52,986 nt of DNA from Nitrospirota bacterium (lineage in GTDB: Bacteria > Nitrospirota > Thermodesulfovibrionia > Thermodesulfovibrionales > Dissulfurispiraceae). The stretch is taken from assembly GCA_023476565.1 (NCBI GenBank), contig JAMCVZ010000047.1, positions 1 to 52,986 of the forward strand, read 5' to 3'. Below the pieces are notes generated by a model. That model had not been told where the DNA came from and did no database searches. It worked only from the letters and a program-made list of their open reading frames with translations. Made by a program: the position numbers and the translations under genes. Positions 1 to 9,859 of the stretch are shown here, one piece after another. The first letter of the stretch is position 1. Each line of letters begins with the position of its first letter.

Positions 1-78
1 CTTTAGCATTCTAACCTTGCAGGACATTTCATTTTAGAACAAGATGTTGTCTGTTTCAAGGAAATAATTCAGGGGGGA

Positions 79-105
79 AAAGGCCGGTCAAATCGACCGG
101 CCTTT
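79..105 (-). terminator. Hairpin downstream of hppA
   Basis: An 11-bp perfect stem (79-89 pairing with 95-105, GGCCGG core) closes a 5-nt loop just past the hppA stop. On the minus strand the 3' arm ends in four T and then runs into C, so the U-tract is short. It probably marks the end of the hppA transcript. Confidence 0.55.
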
Positions 106-121
106 GTATTGAAATGTAAAC

Positions 122-2200
122 CTACTTGATTAACGGAACGATAAGCAGGGCCACGATGTTGATGACCTTGATCATCGGGTTGATGGCCGGGCCTGCTGTG
201 TCCTTATAAGGGTCTCCGACTGTATCGCCGGTGACAGAGGCTTTGTGTCCATCGCTCCCCTTCTTATGCATGACGCCTTTGTCGTCGATAACGCCGTCTT
301 CAAAGGATTTCTTGGCATTGTCCCAGGCGCCGCCGCCGCTGGTCATGGCAATTGCCTGGAAGAGTCCGGTCAAGATACTTCCGATAAGAACTCCACCGAG
401 AGCTTCCCTGCCGAGGGTAAGGCCAACTACGATAGGAACAACAACCGGGATAAGAGCAGGAACCATCATCTGCCTGATTGCGCCTTTTGTAACAATGTCA
501 ACGCACTTGCCGTATTCCGGCTTTGCCTTGTATTCCATAATGCCTTTGATCTCCCTGAACTGTCTTCTGACTTCCTCAACAATGCTGCCTGCCGCCTTTC
601 CAACAGCCTCCATAAGGAGTGAGCCGAAATAATAAGGGAGCAAACCTCCGATGAAAAGACCTGCCAGAACCATCGGGTTTGAAAGGTCAAAATAAAGCTG
701 TGCACTAAATGACCTTGAATACTCCGCAAAAAGAACCAGGGCTGCAAGGGCTGCTGAACCGATTGCATAACCCTTTGTAACAGCCTTTGTTGTGTTTCCG
801 ACTGCATCCAATGGGTCTGTGATGTTACGGATATCTTCAGGCAGTCCTGACATCTCTGCGATACCGCCTGCATTGTCTGTTATCGGTCCATACGAGTCAA
901 TCGCAACAACAATTCCTGTCATTGAAAGCATCGAAACCGCTGACAGGGCGATAGCAAAAAGACCGCCCGCTGCATCACCGGCAAATCCACCGCCCAATGA
1001 ATATGCGCCGAGGATTGAGGCAACAATAACTATAACAGGCGCGCCGGTTGACTTCATGCTGACTGCGAGGCCTGCGATCACGTTTGTGCCGTGGCCGGTC
1101 AAACTGGCCTTTGCAATGTGTTTCACAGGGCCATACTCCTTAGCGGTGAAGTACTCGGTTATAGCCACGATCAGTCCTGTCAATGCGAGGCCGATAAGCG
1201 CCATGAGGAAAACATTCATCTGTGTAAATGACGGATGCGCAACTAATGAAGCCTGTGCTGATGCGTCTTTCAGGAACTCGCCTGTCACAATATAAAATGT
1301 TATCGCCGCAAGAACGCCTGAAACAGCCAGCCCCTTATAGAGGGCGCCCATGATATACTGGCTTTTACCGAGTCTTACTGCAAAGGTTCCGATAATGGAA
1401 GCGATGATTGATATTCCGCCGAGAAGCATCGGGAATTCAACCCATGCGCTGCCGGCGCCAAAAACCGTCTTTGCCAGGAGCATTGCTGCAACGAGCGTAA
1501 CCGTGTATGTTTCATAAAGGTCAGCTGCCATGCCTGCGCAGTCGCCTACGTTGTCACCGACGTTGTCTGCGATAACTGCAGGGTTTCTCGGATCATCTTC
1601 AGGAATTCCTGCTTCAACTTTTCCAACAAGGTCGGCGCCTACGTCAGCAGCCTTTGTATAAATACCGCCTGCGATACGGGCGAACACGCTCATGAGTGAG
1701 CATCCGAATCCGAGTCCCACGAGTGCATGGAATGCCATCTCAGGGGCTGCCTGCTTTGCTATTGTATAAAAACCCGCAAGACCTATAATTCCTAGTCCAA
1801 CGACCATAACGCCGGTCACTGAACCGCCCTTAAATGCAAGGCTGAGCGCAGCCTGAAGGCCCCTGCTTGCTGCCTGAGTTGTGCGTACGTTTGCCCTGAC
1901 AGTGACCCACATACCGACAAAGCCGGCAAGCGCTGAACCGACTGTGCCGACGATAAAGCCAATAGCAGTCCAAATGCCGAGATTCATCGCCGCGATAAGA
2001 ACAACAAGGATCACTGCAACCATCGCTACTGTCTTATATTCGCGCGCAAGGAACGCATATGCGCCCTCTTTAATTGCATTCGAGATCTCCTGCATCTTGG
2101 CATTCCCTGCATCCTGTTTTGATACCCACATTGCGGTCATCACGGCGTATATCACGCCTAACAATCCGCACGCAAGGGCAAAGAGAATTGTTGAACTCAT
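122..2200 (-). CDS. hppA: Membrane-bound proton-translocating pyrophosphatase, K+-independent type
   Basis: Integral membrane pyrophosphatase that hydrolyses PPi and pumps protons. At 692 aa it has the family's usual length, with about 16 hydrophobic segments. The catalytic signature [19 protein letters not shown] lies at about 212-230 and the C-terminal [18 protein letters not shown] motif at about 660-678. At 468-475 the sequence is GNTTKAVT; Lys in this position with Thr three residues later is the known mark of K+-independent H+-PPases (K+-dependent enzymes have Ala and Gly). The start follows a strong AAGGAGGAAA. It lies downstream of qmoC in the same direction, so its likely job is to remove and conserve energy from the PPi made by sulfate adenylyltransferase. 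It may be transcribed separately, because 263 bp with a structured leader precede it. Confidence 0.95.
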   Translation of the reverse strand: MSSTILFALACGLLGVIYAVMTAMWVSKQDAGNAKMQEISNAIKEGAYAFLAREYKTVAMVAVILVVLIAAMNLGIWTAIGFIVGTVGSALAGFVGMWVTVRANVRTTQAASRGLQAALSLAFKGGSVTGVMVVGLGIIGLAGFYTIAKQAAPEMAFHALVGLGFGCSLMSVFARIAGGIYTKAADVGADLVGKVEAGIPEDDPRNPAVIADNVGDNVGDCAGMAADLYETYTVTLVAAMLLAKTVFGAGSAWVEFPMLLGGISIIASIIGTFAVRLGKSQYIMGALYKGLAVSGVLAAITFYIVTGEFLKDASAQASLVAHPSFTQMNVFLMALIGLALTGLIVAITEYFTAKEYGPVKHIAKASLTGHGTNVIAGLAVSMKSTGAPVIVIVASILGAYSLGGGFAGDAAGGLFAIALSAVSMLSMTGIVVAIDSYGPITDNAGGIAEMSGLPEDIRNITDPLDAVGNTTKAVTKGYAIGSAALAALVLFAEYSRSFSAQLYFDLSNPMVLAGLFIGGLLPYYFGSLLMEAVGKAAGSIVEEVRRQFREIKGIMEYKAKPEYGKCVDIVTKGAIRQMMVPALIPVVVPIVVGLTLGREALGGVLIGSILTGLFQAIAMTSGGGAWDNAKKSFEDGVIDDKGVMHKKGSDGHKASVTGDTVGDPYKDTAGPAINPMIKVINIVALLIVPLIK

Positions 2201-2284
2201 TTAGTTTCCTCCTTATAAATAATTTTTACTTTTAAGTATGACCACTCTAAATTAATTCCAAAAGGGCTCGTGCCTTACACTCTT

Positions 2285-2332
2285 CAGCCGGGAATGCTCC
2301 TTGTAAGACGTAGAGCCGGCTGATATCTTACA
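2285..2332 (-). promoter_or_regulatory. Possible H-type pseudoknot in the hppA leader
   Basis: On the hppA-sense strand, TGTAAGA (2332-2326) pairs with TCTTACA (2308-2302). The loop between them contains CAGCCGG (2322-2316), which is complementary to CCGGCTG (2291-2285) downstream. The order of the four arms is that of an H-type pseudoknot with two perfect 7-bp stems. It ends 85 nt before the hppA start. The rest of the 2201-2463 gap shows only the hppA ribosome binding site and AT-rich sequence; no convincing promoter was found. The structure is seen by complementarity only and its function is unknown. Confidence 0.4.
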
Positions 2333-2463
2333 TTTAAGACCCTTCTTCACCTCCCTTTTTCGTTAATGTATCGTTTATTTATACATACTGCTTACAATGA
2401 ATTTACTATGCATTCCGGACACCGGGCCCCTTGTCTTCCAGAACATCCTTTACCGGCGTAGTG

Positions 2464-3621
2464 TTATCCCTCTCTCCGGGCGTATCTGGCAAAGACCATC
2501 GCCGTCGTCCTGTAAACCATGTGGGCCATCTTCGAGAACGGCGCATAGGCGAACAGGAAGAAAACGCACACGAGGTGAACAAAGTAAACCGGATAGGCCA
2601 GCAGGGCTATATCCAGAAGCCTCAGCACCTCGGAAAGTATGCCTGTGGCCACGATGGCGTATATGACGGAGATAAAGAGCCAGTCGAAGTAGCTGCCGCC
2701 GCCGGCCCTGGCAGCGTTTTTGAGGCGATTGCTGGTTACAAGGGTTATGCCGAAAAGCAGCGCAAGGGCGCTGACATTGCCGAGGATCTTCATTGGGTCA
2801 TAGAGCGGATAAGGGGATTCGCCAAAGTGAAGAAGAGACGTTCCCTGAATACCAAAAATTTCATGCCCATACAGGTAGACTATCGCCCATGTTGTCGTCA
2901 CAGCAAGCCCCGCAAAAGCATAGAATACCAGAAGATGTGCGGTAGACCTCTCTTTCGTCACCGTACATTCCTGGAACTTCTTGTGGGAGAGAATCTCGAT
3001 TATCGTATCCTTGATGTTCCCGACCAGGTTGCCCTGCAGGTTCACGCCCGCGCTCATGGCTGACCAGTATTTCTTTATGCCGATGATAAAGGAGATGAGC
3101 GCAAAGGTTGCCGCTGCAATAAACACGGCATCAATAAACGGAACTGGAATGAACTTGGCATACACTATGCCGCCGTCCTCGCCTCTCGGTATCGCAGAGA
3201 GGTTGAGGTTGCCCAAAGAAGCGATTATGGCGAGAAAAATTATCGCCGGTATGGCAAAGAGCACCAGAAGGTATTTGGCGTCTCCGACCATGGTTGCAAG
3301 CGCACCGGGCGCCGCATAAGCCTTAATGGTCATCTTTCTTATGGCGCCGAGCACTTCCCCTGGCTTTGCCCCTCTCGGGCAGTGGGCCGTACAATCGCTG
3401 CACTGATGGCAGAGCCATACGTCCGGGTTGCTGATGAGCTTGTCCTTTATGCCCCACTGGGCGTACATCATTTCCTTCCTCGGGAACGGCTTGGTGTCGG
3501 GAGTTACATTGCATACAACTGTGCAGGTTGAGCACTGGTAGCATTTCTTCAGGGATTCGCCGCCTGAGGCTATGATATCTTTAACAAAATTCAAATCCGG
3601 TTTTAGTACCTGTTCTGCCAT
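2464..3621 (-). CDS. qmoC: Quinone-interacting membrane-bound oxidoreductase subunit C
   Basis: Membrane subunit that takes electrons from the quinone pool and passes them through QmoA/QmoB to APS reductase. Of its 385 aa, the N-terminal HdrC-like domain has two [4Fe-4S] motifs (C27, C30, C33, C37 and C71, C74, C77, C81). The rest is a HdrE/NarI-like cytochrome b-type domain with about six membrane segments. The start follows TAGGAGGAAATAT. It is the last gene of the qmoABC set; 92 bp holding a repeat separate it from qmoB. The fusion of an HdrC-like and a membrane domain is diagnostic for QmoC. Confidence 0.93.
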   Translation of the reverse strand: MAEQVLKPDLNFVKDIIASGGESLKKCYQCSTCTVVCNVTPDTKPFPRKEMMYAQWGIKDKLISNPDVWLCHQCSDCTAHCPRGAKPGEVLGAIRKMTIKAYAAPGALATMVGDAKYLLVLFAIPAIIFLAIIASLGNLNLSAIPRGEDGGIVYAKFIPVPFIDAVFIAAATFALISFIIGIKKYWSAMSAGVNLQGNLVGNIKDTIIEILSHKKFQECTVTKERSTAHLLVFYAFAGLAVTTTWAIVYLYGHEIFGIQGTSLLHFGESPYPLYDPMKILGNVSALALLFGITLVTSNRLKNAARAGGGSYFDWLFISVIYAIVATGILSEVLRLLDIALLAYPVYFVHLVCVFFLFAYAPFSKMAHMVYRTTAMVFARYARREG

Positions 3622-3642
3622 ATATTTCCTCCTATAAACTTG

Positions 3643-3717
3643 AGTTATTAGTGCCAGCGATCAGCAAACAACAGGTAAAGCCTTTACCGGCACCGACACT
3701 ACAAACTGACACTTTAG
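3643..3717. repeat. Intergenic repeat, type A, copy 1 (qmoB/qmoC gap)
   Basis: Imperfect palindromic element with GTGCC/GGCAC and AGTGTC/GACACT arms, related to the elements at 9801-9857 and 29122-29207. Its right end overlaps the qmoB stop codon. It fills nearly all of the qmoB-qmoC gap. Confidence 0.5.
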
Positions 3718-5855
3718 AATCCTTTAAAAGGATTAGGGCCTATTTCTTTGACCCTTGCAACAAAGTCGTTAATAATAGTCGGTATCTTGTCATATTCATC
3801 TATGGCAAGCTGGATCATGCCGACCCTCTCGGATTCCAGTTGCAACCTGTTAAGCGTCTCCTGGACCTTTCCAAGCCTGTAGTTTGCAAGCTCGCTGCCC
3901 TTTGCAAAGTGGCATTGATAATTTTCGCCGTATTTGCAGCCGAGGAGGAGCATACCGTCAACTCCCCGTGAGAGGGCATCCGCCAGCCATACAAGGTTGG
4001 TGGAGCCGAGGCACCTGAGTTGTATGAACCTTACCGCGGGATCGAATTTCGCATGCTTCATCGCCGCGGTATCAATCGCGGGATATGAGTCATTCTCACA
4101 GGCAAGGACTATTATTCTCGGCTGGTCGTCCTCTGACGGGACCGAGACATTCTTCATCATCGAGCCGATCATGTCGACATGGTAATCCTTGAAGGAGACT
4201 ATTCTTTCAGGGCATGCGCCCATGCAGGTAGCGCACCTTCTGCAGCGGCCGGGCTTGTAGAACGGGGTGCCCTTCTCGTCTTCGTCGATAGCGCCGAAAG
4301 GACATTCCTCCGTACACCTCTTGCAGGAGGTGCACCTCTGCATGAACGCATCAGGGTAGGTCGTATCCCATGCCCTCGGATGCACTGCTATGCCTTTTGC
4401 CACATGCTCTGCCGCCTGTATCGCTTTCAGGGCGGCGCCTGCCGCATCTTCCTGCGCCTCTGCCATATTCATGGGCTGTCTTACGCAGCCCGCGGCGTAA
4501 ACGCCCGTCCTTCTGGTCTCGTACTGGAAACATATAAAATTGGAATCCGCAAACCCGTCGAACAGGTCGAGGTCCGGGAGCCCCGGTCCCTGCCTGTACT
4601 GCAGATTCAAGATCGGATCATCTACCGTTGCGGGGACAACGCCTGTTGCAAGGACCACAAGATCGGCCTCGACCTTTACCTTCTCTCCGAACAGGCTGTT
4701 TTCCATCTCAACGAACAGGTTTCCGTTTCCGGCATCGCTCACCCCGGTGACTTCTCCCTTTGTAAGCATGACGCCGGGATCATCCTGCGCGGCTTTATAG
4801 TAATATTCAAGTTTTCCGGGTGTCCTGATATCTTTGTACAGGATCATCGCGGTTGCATCAGGATTCTGCCTTACATATTGGGCCTGTTTCAAGGACGTCA
4901 CGCAGCACATGGCCGAACAGTAAGGGAGATGATTGGGGTCCCTCTGGCCTGCGCACTGGATGAAAGCGACCTTTTTCGCCTCTTTGCCATCGGACGGCCT
5001 GGTGATCTTCCCCTTTCTGGCAAGCTCCTCAAACTCGATATTGGTAACAACGTCCCTGGATTTACCGTATCCGAGGTGCTCAAGCTTTGCAGCATCATAA
5101 GGCCTCCAGCCTGCAGCCAGAACAACCGCACCGATCTTGACGACCTCCGAATTCCCGTTTGACGATATGGTCACATCGTATGCCCCGGGCTGCCCGTCGG
5201 TCTTTTCGACCTTTGCTGATTTGAAGACCTTTATGTTCCGGTTGCTCCCGACCTCTTTGACCATCTTGTCTATATCAGTATCGACGATCAGGGGCGCGCT
5301 GTATTCACCGGGCGCTGTCGGGACCTTTTTGTACAGCTTGTTTACAAAACCGCCGAGCTGCGCCTCTTTCTCGACGAGCACAACCTGGTATCCCGCGTTG
5401 GCGGCCTGGAGGGCTGAAGTCATTCCGGCCACACCGCCGCCGATAACCAGGATGGTTTTCACCGTCTCCGTGATGTACGGCTCGGGGATGTCCCCCTTTT
5501 GCGCCTTGATAACACCCATCTTCACATAATCTTCGGCCGCGAGCTGCGCCTGCTCCGGCTCCTGGCTCCATACGGCAAGCTCCCTCACGGGAACCCTTTC
5601 AACAATGCAGCCGGGGAAATCGAATTCCTTATACTTTACTCTCGAGGAGCAGGCAGCGATGATTACCGTATTGACCCCTTCGCTCTTTATATCGTTCTTT
5701 ATGAGCGCAACACCCTCTTTTCCGCACAGGGCAAAGTGGGATTTCACTACAGGAACCTTCAAGGCATTCTTGCTTATGTTGCCCAACTTCTCTATATCTA
5801 TGGCTTCTCCTATAGAGCATCCGGTGCATATGTAAAGACCTAAATTCTTGTCCAT
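3714..5855 (-). CDS. qmoB: Quinone-interacting membrane-bound oxidoreductase subunit B (HdrA-like with MvhD domain)
   Basis: Cytoplasmic iron-sulfur flavoprotein of the Qmo complex, which relays electrons between QmoC and AprBA. The 713 aa hold an N-terminal HdrA-type domain (residues 1-130, CTGC near residue 10), an FAD-binding GGGVAG at 139-144, two [4Fe-4S] motifs (C508, C511, C514, C518 and C538, C541, C544, C548), and a C-terminal MvhD-like domain from about 580. The start follows GAGGAGGTAATCGAAA. It lies 6 bp after qmoA. The domain order matches QmoB, and a paralogue of the same architecture is found at 48152-50422. Confidence 0.93.
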   Translation of the reverse strand: MDKNLGLYICTGCSIGEAIDIEKLGNISKNALKVPVVKSHFALCGKEGVALIKNDIKSEGVNTVIIAACSSRVKYKEFDFPGCIVERVPVRELAVWSQEPEQAQLAAEDYVKMGVIKAQKGDIPEPYITETVKTILVIGGGVAGMTSALQAANAGYQVVLVEKEAQLGGFVNKLYKKVPTAPGEYSAPLIVDTDIDKMVKEVGSNRNIKVFKSAKVEKTDGQPGAYDVTISSNGNSEVVKIGAVVLAAGWRPYDAAKLEHLGYGKSRDVVTNIEFEELARKGKITRPSDGKEAKKVAFIQCAGQRDPNHLPYCSAMCCVTSLKQAQYVRQNPDATAMILYKDIRTPGKLEYYYKAAQDDPGVMLTKGEVTGVSDAGNGNLFVEMENSLFGEKVKVEADLVVLATGVVPATVDDPILNLQYRQGPGLPDLDLFDGFADSNFICFQYETRRTGVYAAGCVRQPMNMAEAQEDAAGAALKAIQAAEHVAKGIAVHPRAWDTTYPDAFMQRCTSCKRCTEECPFGAIDEDEKGTPFYKPGRCRRCATCMGACPERIVSFKDYHVDMIGSMMKNVSVPSEDDQPRIIVLACENDSYPAIDTAAMKHAKFDPAVRFIQLRCLGSTNLVWLADALSRGVDGMLLLGCKYGENYQCHFAKGSELANYRLGKVQETLNRLQLESERVGMIQLAIDEYDKIPTIINDFVARVKEIGPNPFKGF

Positions 5856-5861
5856 TTTCGA

Positions 5862-7121
5862 TTACCTCCTCTGTCCTGTCTGGATTGCCCTCATCACAGC
5901 CCCGGTAGCATCCTGCCCGGATTTGGCAACATCCATCGGATTTTTGCTGCAGCCGGTAGCGAACACCCCTGTGCCCGACAGGGCGAATCCGTTTTCATTG
6001 TAGTCCACCCCGGAAAGCTTTTTGGCCGCCCCGGCAGGCTCCATCCCGGTTGCGAGGACTACCATGTCCACTTTGACTTTCACTTTATCGCCTGTCATCA
6101 TATCTTCCGCAATAACAACGACGTCATCGGACCCCTCAGCCTGAACAACGCTTGCAACCTTGCCTTTGGTAAGGGTTACGTTGGGGTCATCCTTAACTTT
6201 CCAGTAGAATTTTTCATATCTGCCCGGAGTTCTGATATCTATATAGAATATCCGGACCTTTGATTCGGGGTTCTGCTCCCTTATATAGGTGGCCTGCTTC
6301 AAAGAGGCAAGGCAGCATATATATGAACAGAACGGCAAATGGTTCTCGTCCCTGCTTCCGGCACACTGCACGAAAGCCACGGTCTGAACAGGCTTCCCGT
6401 CGGAGGGTCTTACTAGCTTTCCCGCGGTCGGCCCTGCCGGAGAAGCAAGCCTTTCCATCATCATATTGGTGATAACGTTTTTAACCTTGCCAAACCCGAG
6501 GATATCGAGCTTGTTGGCGTCATAGGGGTTCCAGCCTGTTGCGACGACAACGGAATCGACCTTCACGGTTATTGTCCCGGCCTTCATACCGAGGTCGATG
6601 GCGTCATATTTACACGCGGTCTGGCAGGCCTTCCCGCAGTCGCCCTTGCAATGAGCGCTGTCGATCACGTATTTCTGGGGGAACGCCTGGGTGAACGGAA
6701 GGTACGCGGCCTTTGTCGTGTCCATGCCGAAATTATATTCGTTCGGCCTTTCCGCGGGGCATGCCTCTGCACAGGCATTGCAAGCCACGCAATTGTCGTT
6801 TACATAACGGGGGTTCAGCTTTACGGTCACGCTGTAGTCACCGGGGCCGCCCGTTATATTATCGACCTCTGCCATGGTATAAAAAGATATCGAGGGATTC
6901 GTTTTGATCCTTCTGAAGTTTATTTCAAGCCCGCAAATGGGTGGACAGAGCTTGGGGAAGTATTTGTTAAGCTGTGCAACCCTTCCGCCAAGGTAAGGGT
7001 TCCTTTCCACCACTATAACCTCAGCGCCCGTTTCGGCGGCATCCACTGCCGTTGTCAAGCCGCTGAAGCCACCGCCAATCACGAGTATGCGACTGGCCTG
7101 CTTGTTATTTTGCTCTGACAT
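5862..7121 (-). CDS. qmoA: Quinone-interacting membrane-bound oxidoreductase subunit A
   Basis: HdrA-related FAD protein of the Qmo complex. The 419 aa start with an FAD-binding GGGFSG at 16-21. The Cys pair in PKLCPPICGLE is at about 59-63, a [4Fe-4S] motif follows (C111, C114, C117, C121), and there is a second Cys group (C158, C162, C166, C170). It is much shorter than HdrA, as expected for QmoA. The start follows AAAGGAGGAGTAGC. It is the first qmo gene, 151 bp after aprA; that gap holds repeat E and a GC-rich hairpin, which could set the relative expression of apr and qmo. Confidence 0.93.
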   Translation of the reverse strand: MSEQNNKQASRILVIGGGFSGLTTAVDAAETGAEVIVVERNPYLGGRVAQLNKYFPKLCPPICGLEINFRRIKTNPSISFYTMAEVDNITGGPGDYSVTVKLNPRYVNDNCVACNACAEACPAERPNEYNFGMDTTKAAYLPFTQAFPQKYVIDSAHCKGDCGKACQTACKYDAIDLGMKAGTITVKVDSVVVATGWNPYDANKLDILGFGKVKNVITNMMMERLASPAGPTAGKLVRPSDGKPVQTVAFVQCAGSRDENHLPFCSYICCLASLKQATYIREQNPESKVRIFYIDIRTPGRYEKFYWKVKDDPNVTLTKGKVASVVQAEGSDDVVVIAEDMMTGDKVKVKVDMVVLATGMEPAGAAKKLSGVDYNENGFALSGTGVFATGCSKNPMDVAKSGQDATGAVMRAIQTGQRR

Positions 7122-7136
7122 GCTACTCCTCCTTTA

Positions 7137-7265
7137 TTGAGTCATTGTTGAGTCATTGAGTCATCGAGTAATTAAGCAACCGGACTGTAAGCTCATCAAC
7201 TCCTCTCTTACTTAATGGCTTAATGACTAAATGGCTCAGAAGGGAGGGTTTCCCCCCCCTTCTGA
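7137..7265. repeat. Intergenic repeat, type E, with a G/C hairpin (aprA/qmoA gap)
   Basis: Octamer-like units of GAGTCATT (7137-7175) face variants of the complementary unit (about 7205-7237), giving loose inverted arms. The right end is a hairpin, TCAGAAGGG at 7236-7244 against CCCTTCTGA, with a run of eight C. A T-run follows the hairpin only on the plus strand, so it is not a standard terminator for the apr transcript. Confidence 0.5.
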
Positions 7266-7272
7266 ATTTTTA

Positions 7273-9249
7273 TCAGTCGGCTACGAGTTGAACATAGGGA
7301 ACTTTCTTGATTTCCCATGTATTCTTTTCAACATCGTATGTTGAGTTGACGAAACACTTCCAGTTCTTGTCGTCGATCGGGAGGAAGTCGCCCCTGTAGT
7401 AGTATCCGGGATACCTGGTCTCTTCCCTGAAGAGGATATGACGTGCATGCGCCTCAACGGAAAGAATCCTGTGGTAGTTTTCCCAGCATCTCATGAGCTC
7501 GTGGAGGTTTGCCGCTCCCATCTTTGCAGCGTCCTCTTTGAGCATCTCAAGCAGCTTCAGCCCCTCGTTCAACATGGTCTTGGAAGTCATGTACCATGTG
7601 GAGATGCCGCCAAAGTACTCGTCGGCGATCTTCTGGAGCCTTGTCTGGAGCATTTTCGGCCTGATGTAGTGCGGGTTGATGGCCGGGTCTGTTGAAACGG
7701 TCTTGTATTTCTCGTAAGTCTCGAACGGGAAATAAAGGTCTGTTGCAACCTGATCAGCAGTCTCTTTGAGCGCCGGCTTGTAGTCAGGATGATCGAGGAT
7801 GAATGCTATTGCGGCCTTGGCTGCAATCCTTCCCTCTGCGTGCGAGCCCGAGGAGAATTTGTGGCCTGATGCGCCGCAAATATCGCCTGCCATGAAGAGG
7901 CCCGGCACGGTGGACATCCTGTTATACCCCCAATGATAGTGGTCAGGAGCGCCAAGATCATCAGGTCCGCTGCACCAGAAGCCTGCGCAGCCTGCGTGTG
8001 AGCCGAGAAGATACGGCTCTGTCGGCATGATCTCGGACGGCTCCTTGTCGGGCTCGACGTTCTTACATGCCCAGAGGCCTGCCTGGCCGATAGCCATATC
8101 GAGGAAGTCTTCCCATGCCTCTGCTTCGAGGTGTTTGATCCTCTTTGCGTCCATTGTCTTGGCAAGCTCCGCCATGGCGGTATGGGTGTTCATGAGGATG
8201 GGGCCTTTGCCCAACTTCATATCAACCATCATCATGTGGTTTCTGATACAGGTGCCGAGCTTTTCTGCATAGGGGCTGTAGAGTTTCTTCGTATCCTCGA
8301 GGTGTGTTACGCAATAATCTTCCCCAAGGGAGTTGGTTGCCTTTGCCTTGAAGAAGAGGAACCATGCGCCGACCGGACCGTATCCGTCCTTGAAACGCGC
8401 GGGGACGAACCTGTTCTCCATCATGGTCAGCTCTGCGCCGGCCTGCAGTCCGAGAGCGTATCCCGAGCCCGAGTTCCATACAGGATACCATGCCCTGCCC
8501 TGGCCTTCCTGGGTTGACCTCGGCCTGAAGACGTTCACTGCTCCGCCGGAAGCGTTTATGATGGCCTTTGCCTTGAAGACATATATCTTGTTTTCCCTTA
8601 CGCTGAAGCCTGCTGCCGCTGCAACCCTCTTGGGGTCGTTGGCATCTTTGTAAAGTTTTACGACGAATATCCTTTCAAAATGGTTCTGGGCAACGCCGGT
8701 CGCCTGCCTGTTGAACTCAAGGGCCTTCTTGGCGGCTTCTGCGACGATGACCTTGTAGGATTCACCGTTGATCATGATCTGCCACTTACCGGACCTTACC
8801 GGCACTCCGCCGTCCTTAAGCATTGCCTTTCCCTGGTCCCTTGCCTGGAAGCCGTCGAGGGAGAAACCGTCATCAGCCTTTTTCCAGATGGGGAGTCCCC
8901 ATTCCTCAAAGAGGTGAACGGAATCATCTACGTGCCTGCCGAGGTCATACACAAGGTCTTCCCTGATTATGCCCATCAGGTCGCCCCTGACCATCTTCAC
9001 ATAGTCTTTGGGGTCGTTCTCGCCCATGTAGGTATTGATAGCCGACAGACCCATTGCAACAGCGCCGCTTCTGTCCGTTGCCGCCTTGTCGACCATGGTT
9101 ATCTTTACGCCCTTCGGGGTTCCCCAGCGTGCTCCCTCGAATGCCGCGCCGCAACATGCCATGCCGCCGCCGATGAGAAGGAGGTCTGTCTCTACCTCAA
9201 CAACCTCAGGCTTCTGGCAATATGAAAACGTACAAGTTTCTTTTTCCAT
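7273..9249 (-). CDS. aprA: Adenylylsulfate (APS) reductase alpha subunit
   Basis: FAD-containing catalytic subunit of dissimilatory APS reductase, reducing APS to sulfite and AMP. The 658 aa match the family length. The Rossmann motif LLLIGGGMACCG is at 24-34 and INTYMGEN at 71-78. Arg285 in PARFKDGYGPVG and His418 in GSHAGCAGFW occupy the positions of APS-binding residues known from the Archaeoglobus enzyme. The segment CSGPDDLGAPDHYHW (426-440) is present, unlike in the second copy. The start follows AAGGAGGGAAGGATA. It is 13 bp downstream of aprB. Confidence 0.96.
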   Translation of the reverse strand: MEKETCTFSYCQKPEVVEVETDLLLIGGGMACCGAAFEGARWGTPKGVKITMVDKAATDRSGAVAMGLSAINTYMGENDPKDYVKMVRGDLMGIIREDLVYDLGRHVDDSVHLFEEWGLPIWKKADDGFSLDGFQARDQGKAMLKDGGVPVRSGKWQIMINGESYKVIVAEAAKKALEFNRQATGVAQNHFERIFVVKLYKDANDPKRVAAAAGFSVRENKIYVFKAKAIINASGGAVNVFRPRSTQEGQGRAWYPVWNSGSGYALGLQAGAELTMMENRFVPARFKDGYGPVGAWFLFFKAKATNSLGEDYCVTHLEDTKKLYSPYAEKLGTCIRNHMMMVDMKLGKGPILMNTHTAMAELAKTMDAKRIKHLEAEAWEDFLDMAIGQAGLWACKNVEPDKEPSEIMPTEPYLLGSHAGCAGFWCSGPDDLGAPDHYHWGYNRMSTVPGLFMAGDICGASGHKFSSGSHAEGRIAAKAAIAFILDHPDYKPALKETADQVATDLYFPFETYEKYKTVSTDPAINPHYIRPKMLQTRLQKIADEYFGGISTWYMTSKTMLNEGLKLLEMLKEDAAKMGAANLHELMRCWENYHRILSVEAHARHILFREETRYPGYYYRGDFLPIDDKNWKCFVNSTYDVEKNTWEIKKVPYVQLVAD

Positions 9250-9262
9250 TATCCTTCCCTCC

Positions 9263-9700
9263 TTACTTTATTGTGGGCATAGCTTTGCCCGCGCCCTGGT
9301 GTGTGAAATAGCCGGGCTGTTTGATTTTTGAGATATCAGGCTCGGGCTTCCCTTTGTACGGTTCGATAGATCCTTCCGGGGTCGTCCTGATGGGGAATTT
9401 GAACCTCTTCAGGGAACCGTTCCTGAATTTGATTGTCCACATAATGGAATCAGTGCCTCTCATCGGGATGACATTACCTCCCAACGGTGCGAAGTCCTGA
9501 TAGGCCCTTACCTCGATCGCCTGCTGAGGGCAGATCTTTACACAGTTGTAGCACTCCCAGCACTGCTCGGGCTCCTGGTTGTATGCCTTCATGATATCCC
9601 TGTTAAGGGTCATGAGGTCATTCGGACAGATGTACTGGCATGCTGTCTTGTCCTGGGCCTTGCATCCGTCACACTTCTCGGTAATTACATAGCTTGGCAT
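9263..9700 (-). CDS. aprB: Adenylylsulfate (APS) reductase beta subunit
   Basis: Ferredoxin-like subunit carrying two [4Fe-4S] clusters that feed electrons to the FAD of AprA. The 145 aa contain C10, C13, C21, C25 and C47, C50, C53, C57. Trp48, next to C47, is the residue placed between cluster and FAD in known structures. The C-terminal tail (about 105-145) is the part that wraps around AprA. The start follows TAGGAGGTTAACAA. It lies between sat and aprA in the canonical order. Confidence 0.96.
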   Translation of the reverse strand: MPSYVITEKCDGCKAQDKTACQYICPNDLMTLNRDIMKAYNQEPEQCWECYNCVKICPQQAIEVRAYQDFAPLGGNVIPMRGTDSIMWTIKFRNGSLKRFKFPIRTTPEGSIEPYKGKPEPDISKIKQPGYFTHQGAGKAMPTIK

Positions 9701-9800
9701 TTGTTAACCTCCTAATGGTTTGATATTGATTAAGCTATCAGCTGCTGCAGCATTACTTTGACAACCTTGTCGGTTTCGAGTTCTACTCTGCACCCCCTTT

Positions 9801-9857
9801 CATTAGTAATTAGTGTCAGGAGTTCAACCGGCACTATTCACTGACACTGATACTTTA
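9801..9857. repeat. Intergenic repeat, type A, copy 2 (sat/aprB gap)
   Basis: The stretch 9823-9849, read on the minus strand, matches 29131-29157 at 25 of 27 positions by eye. The element ends 2 nt before the stop codon of sat. It lies inside the 159-bp gap between sat and aprB, a gap otherwise without recognisable signals. Confidence 0.65.
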
Positions 9858-9859
9858 AT

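Noticed and set aside
2431-3063. Plus-strand open frame opposite qmoC
   Set aside because: Shadow of the membrane part of qmoC; no ribosome binding site or family similarity.
4179-5162. Long plus-strand open frame opposite qmoB
   Set aside because: It is the antisense of a gene with unmistakable FAD and cluster motifs; its translation shows no family features and biased composition.
7236-7265. GC hairpin after aprA considered as a full terminator
   Set aside because: A T-run follows only on the plus strand; qmoABC downstream must be expressed with aprBA.
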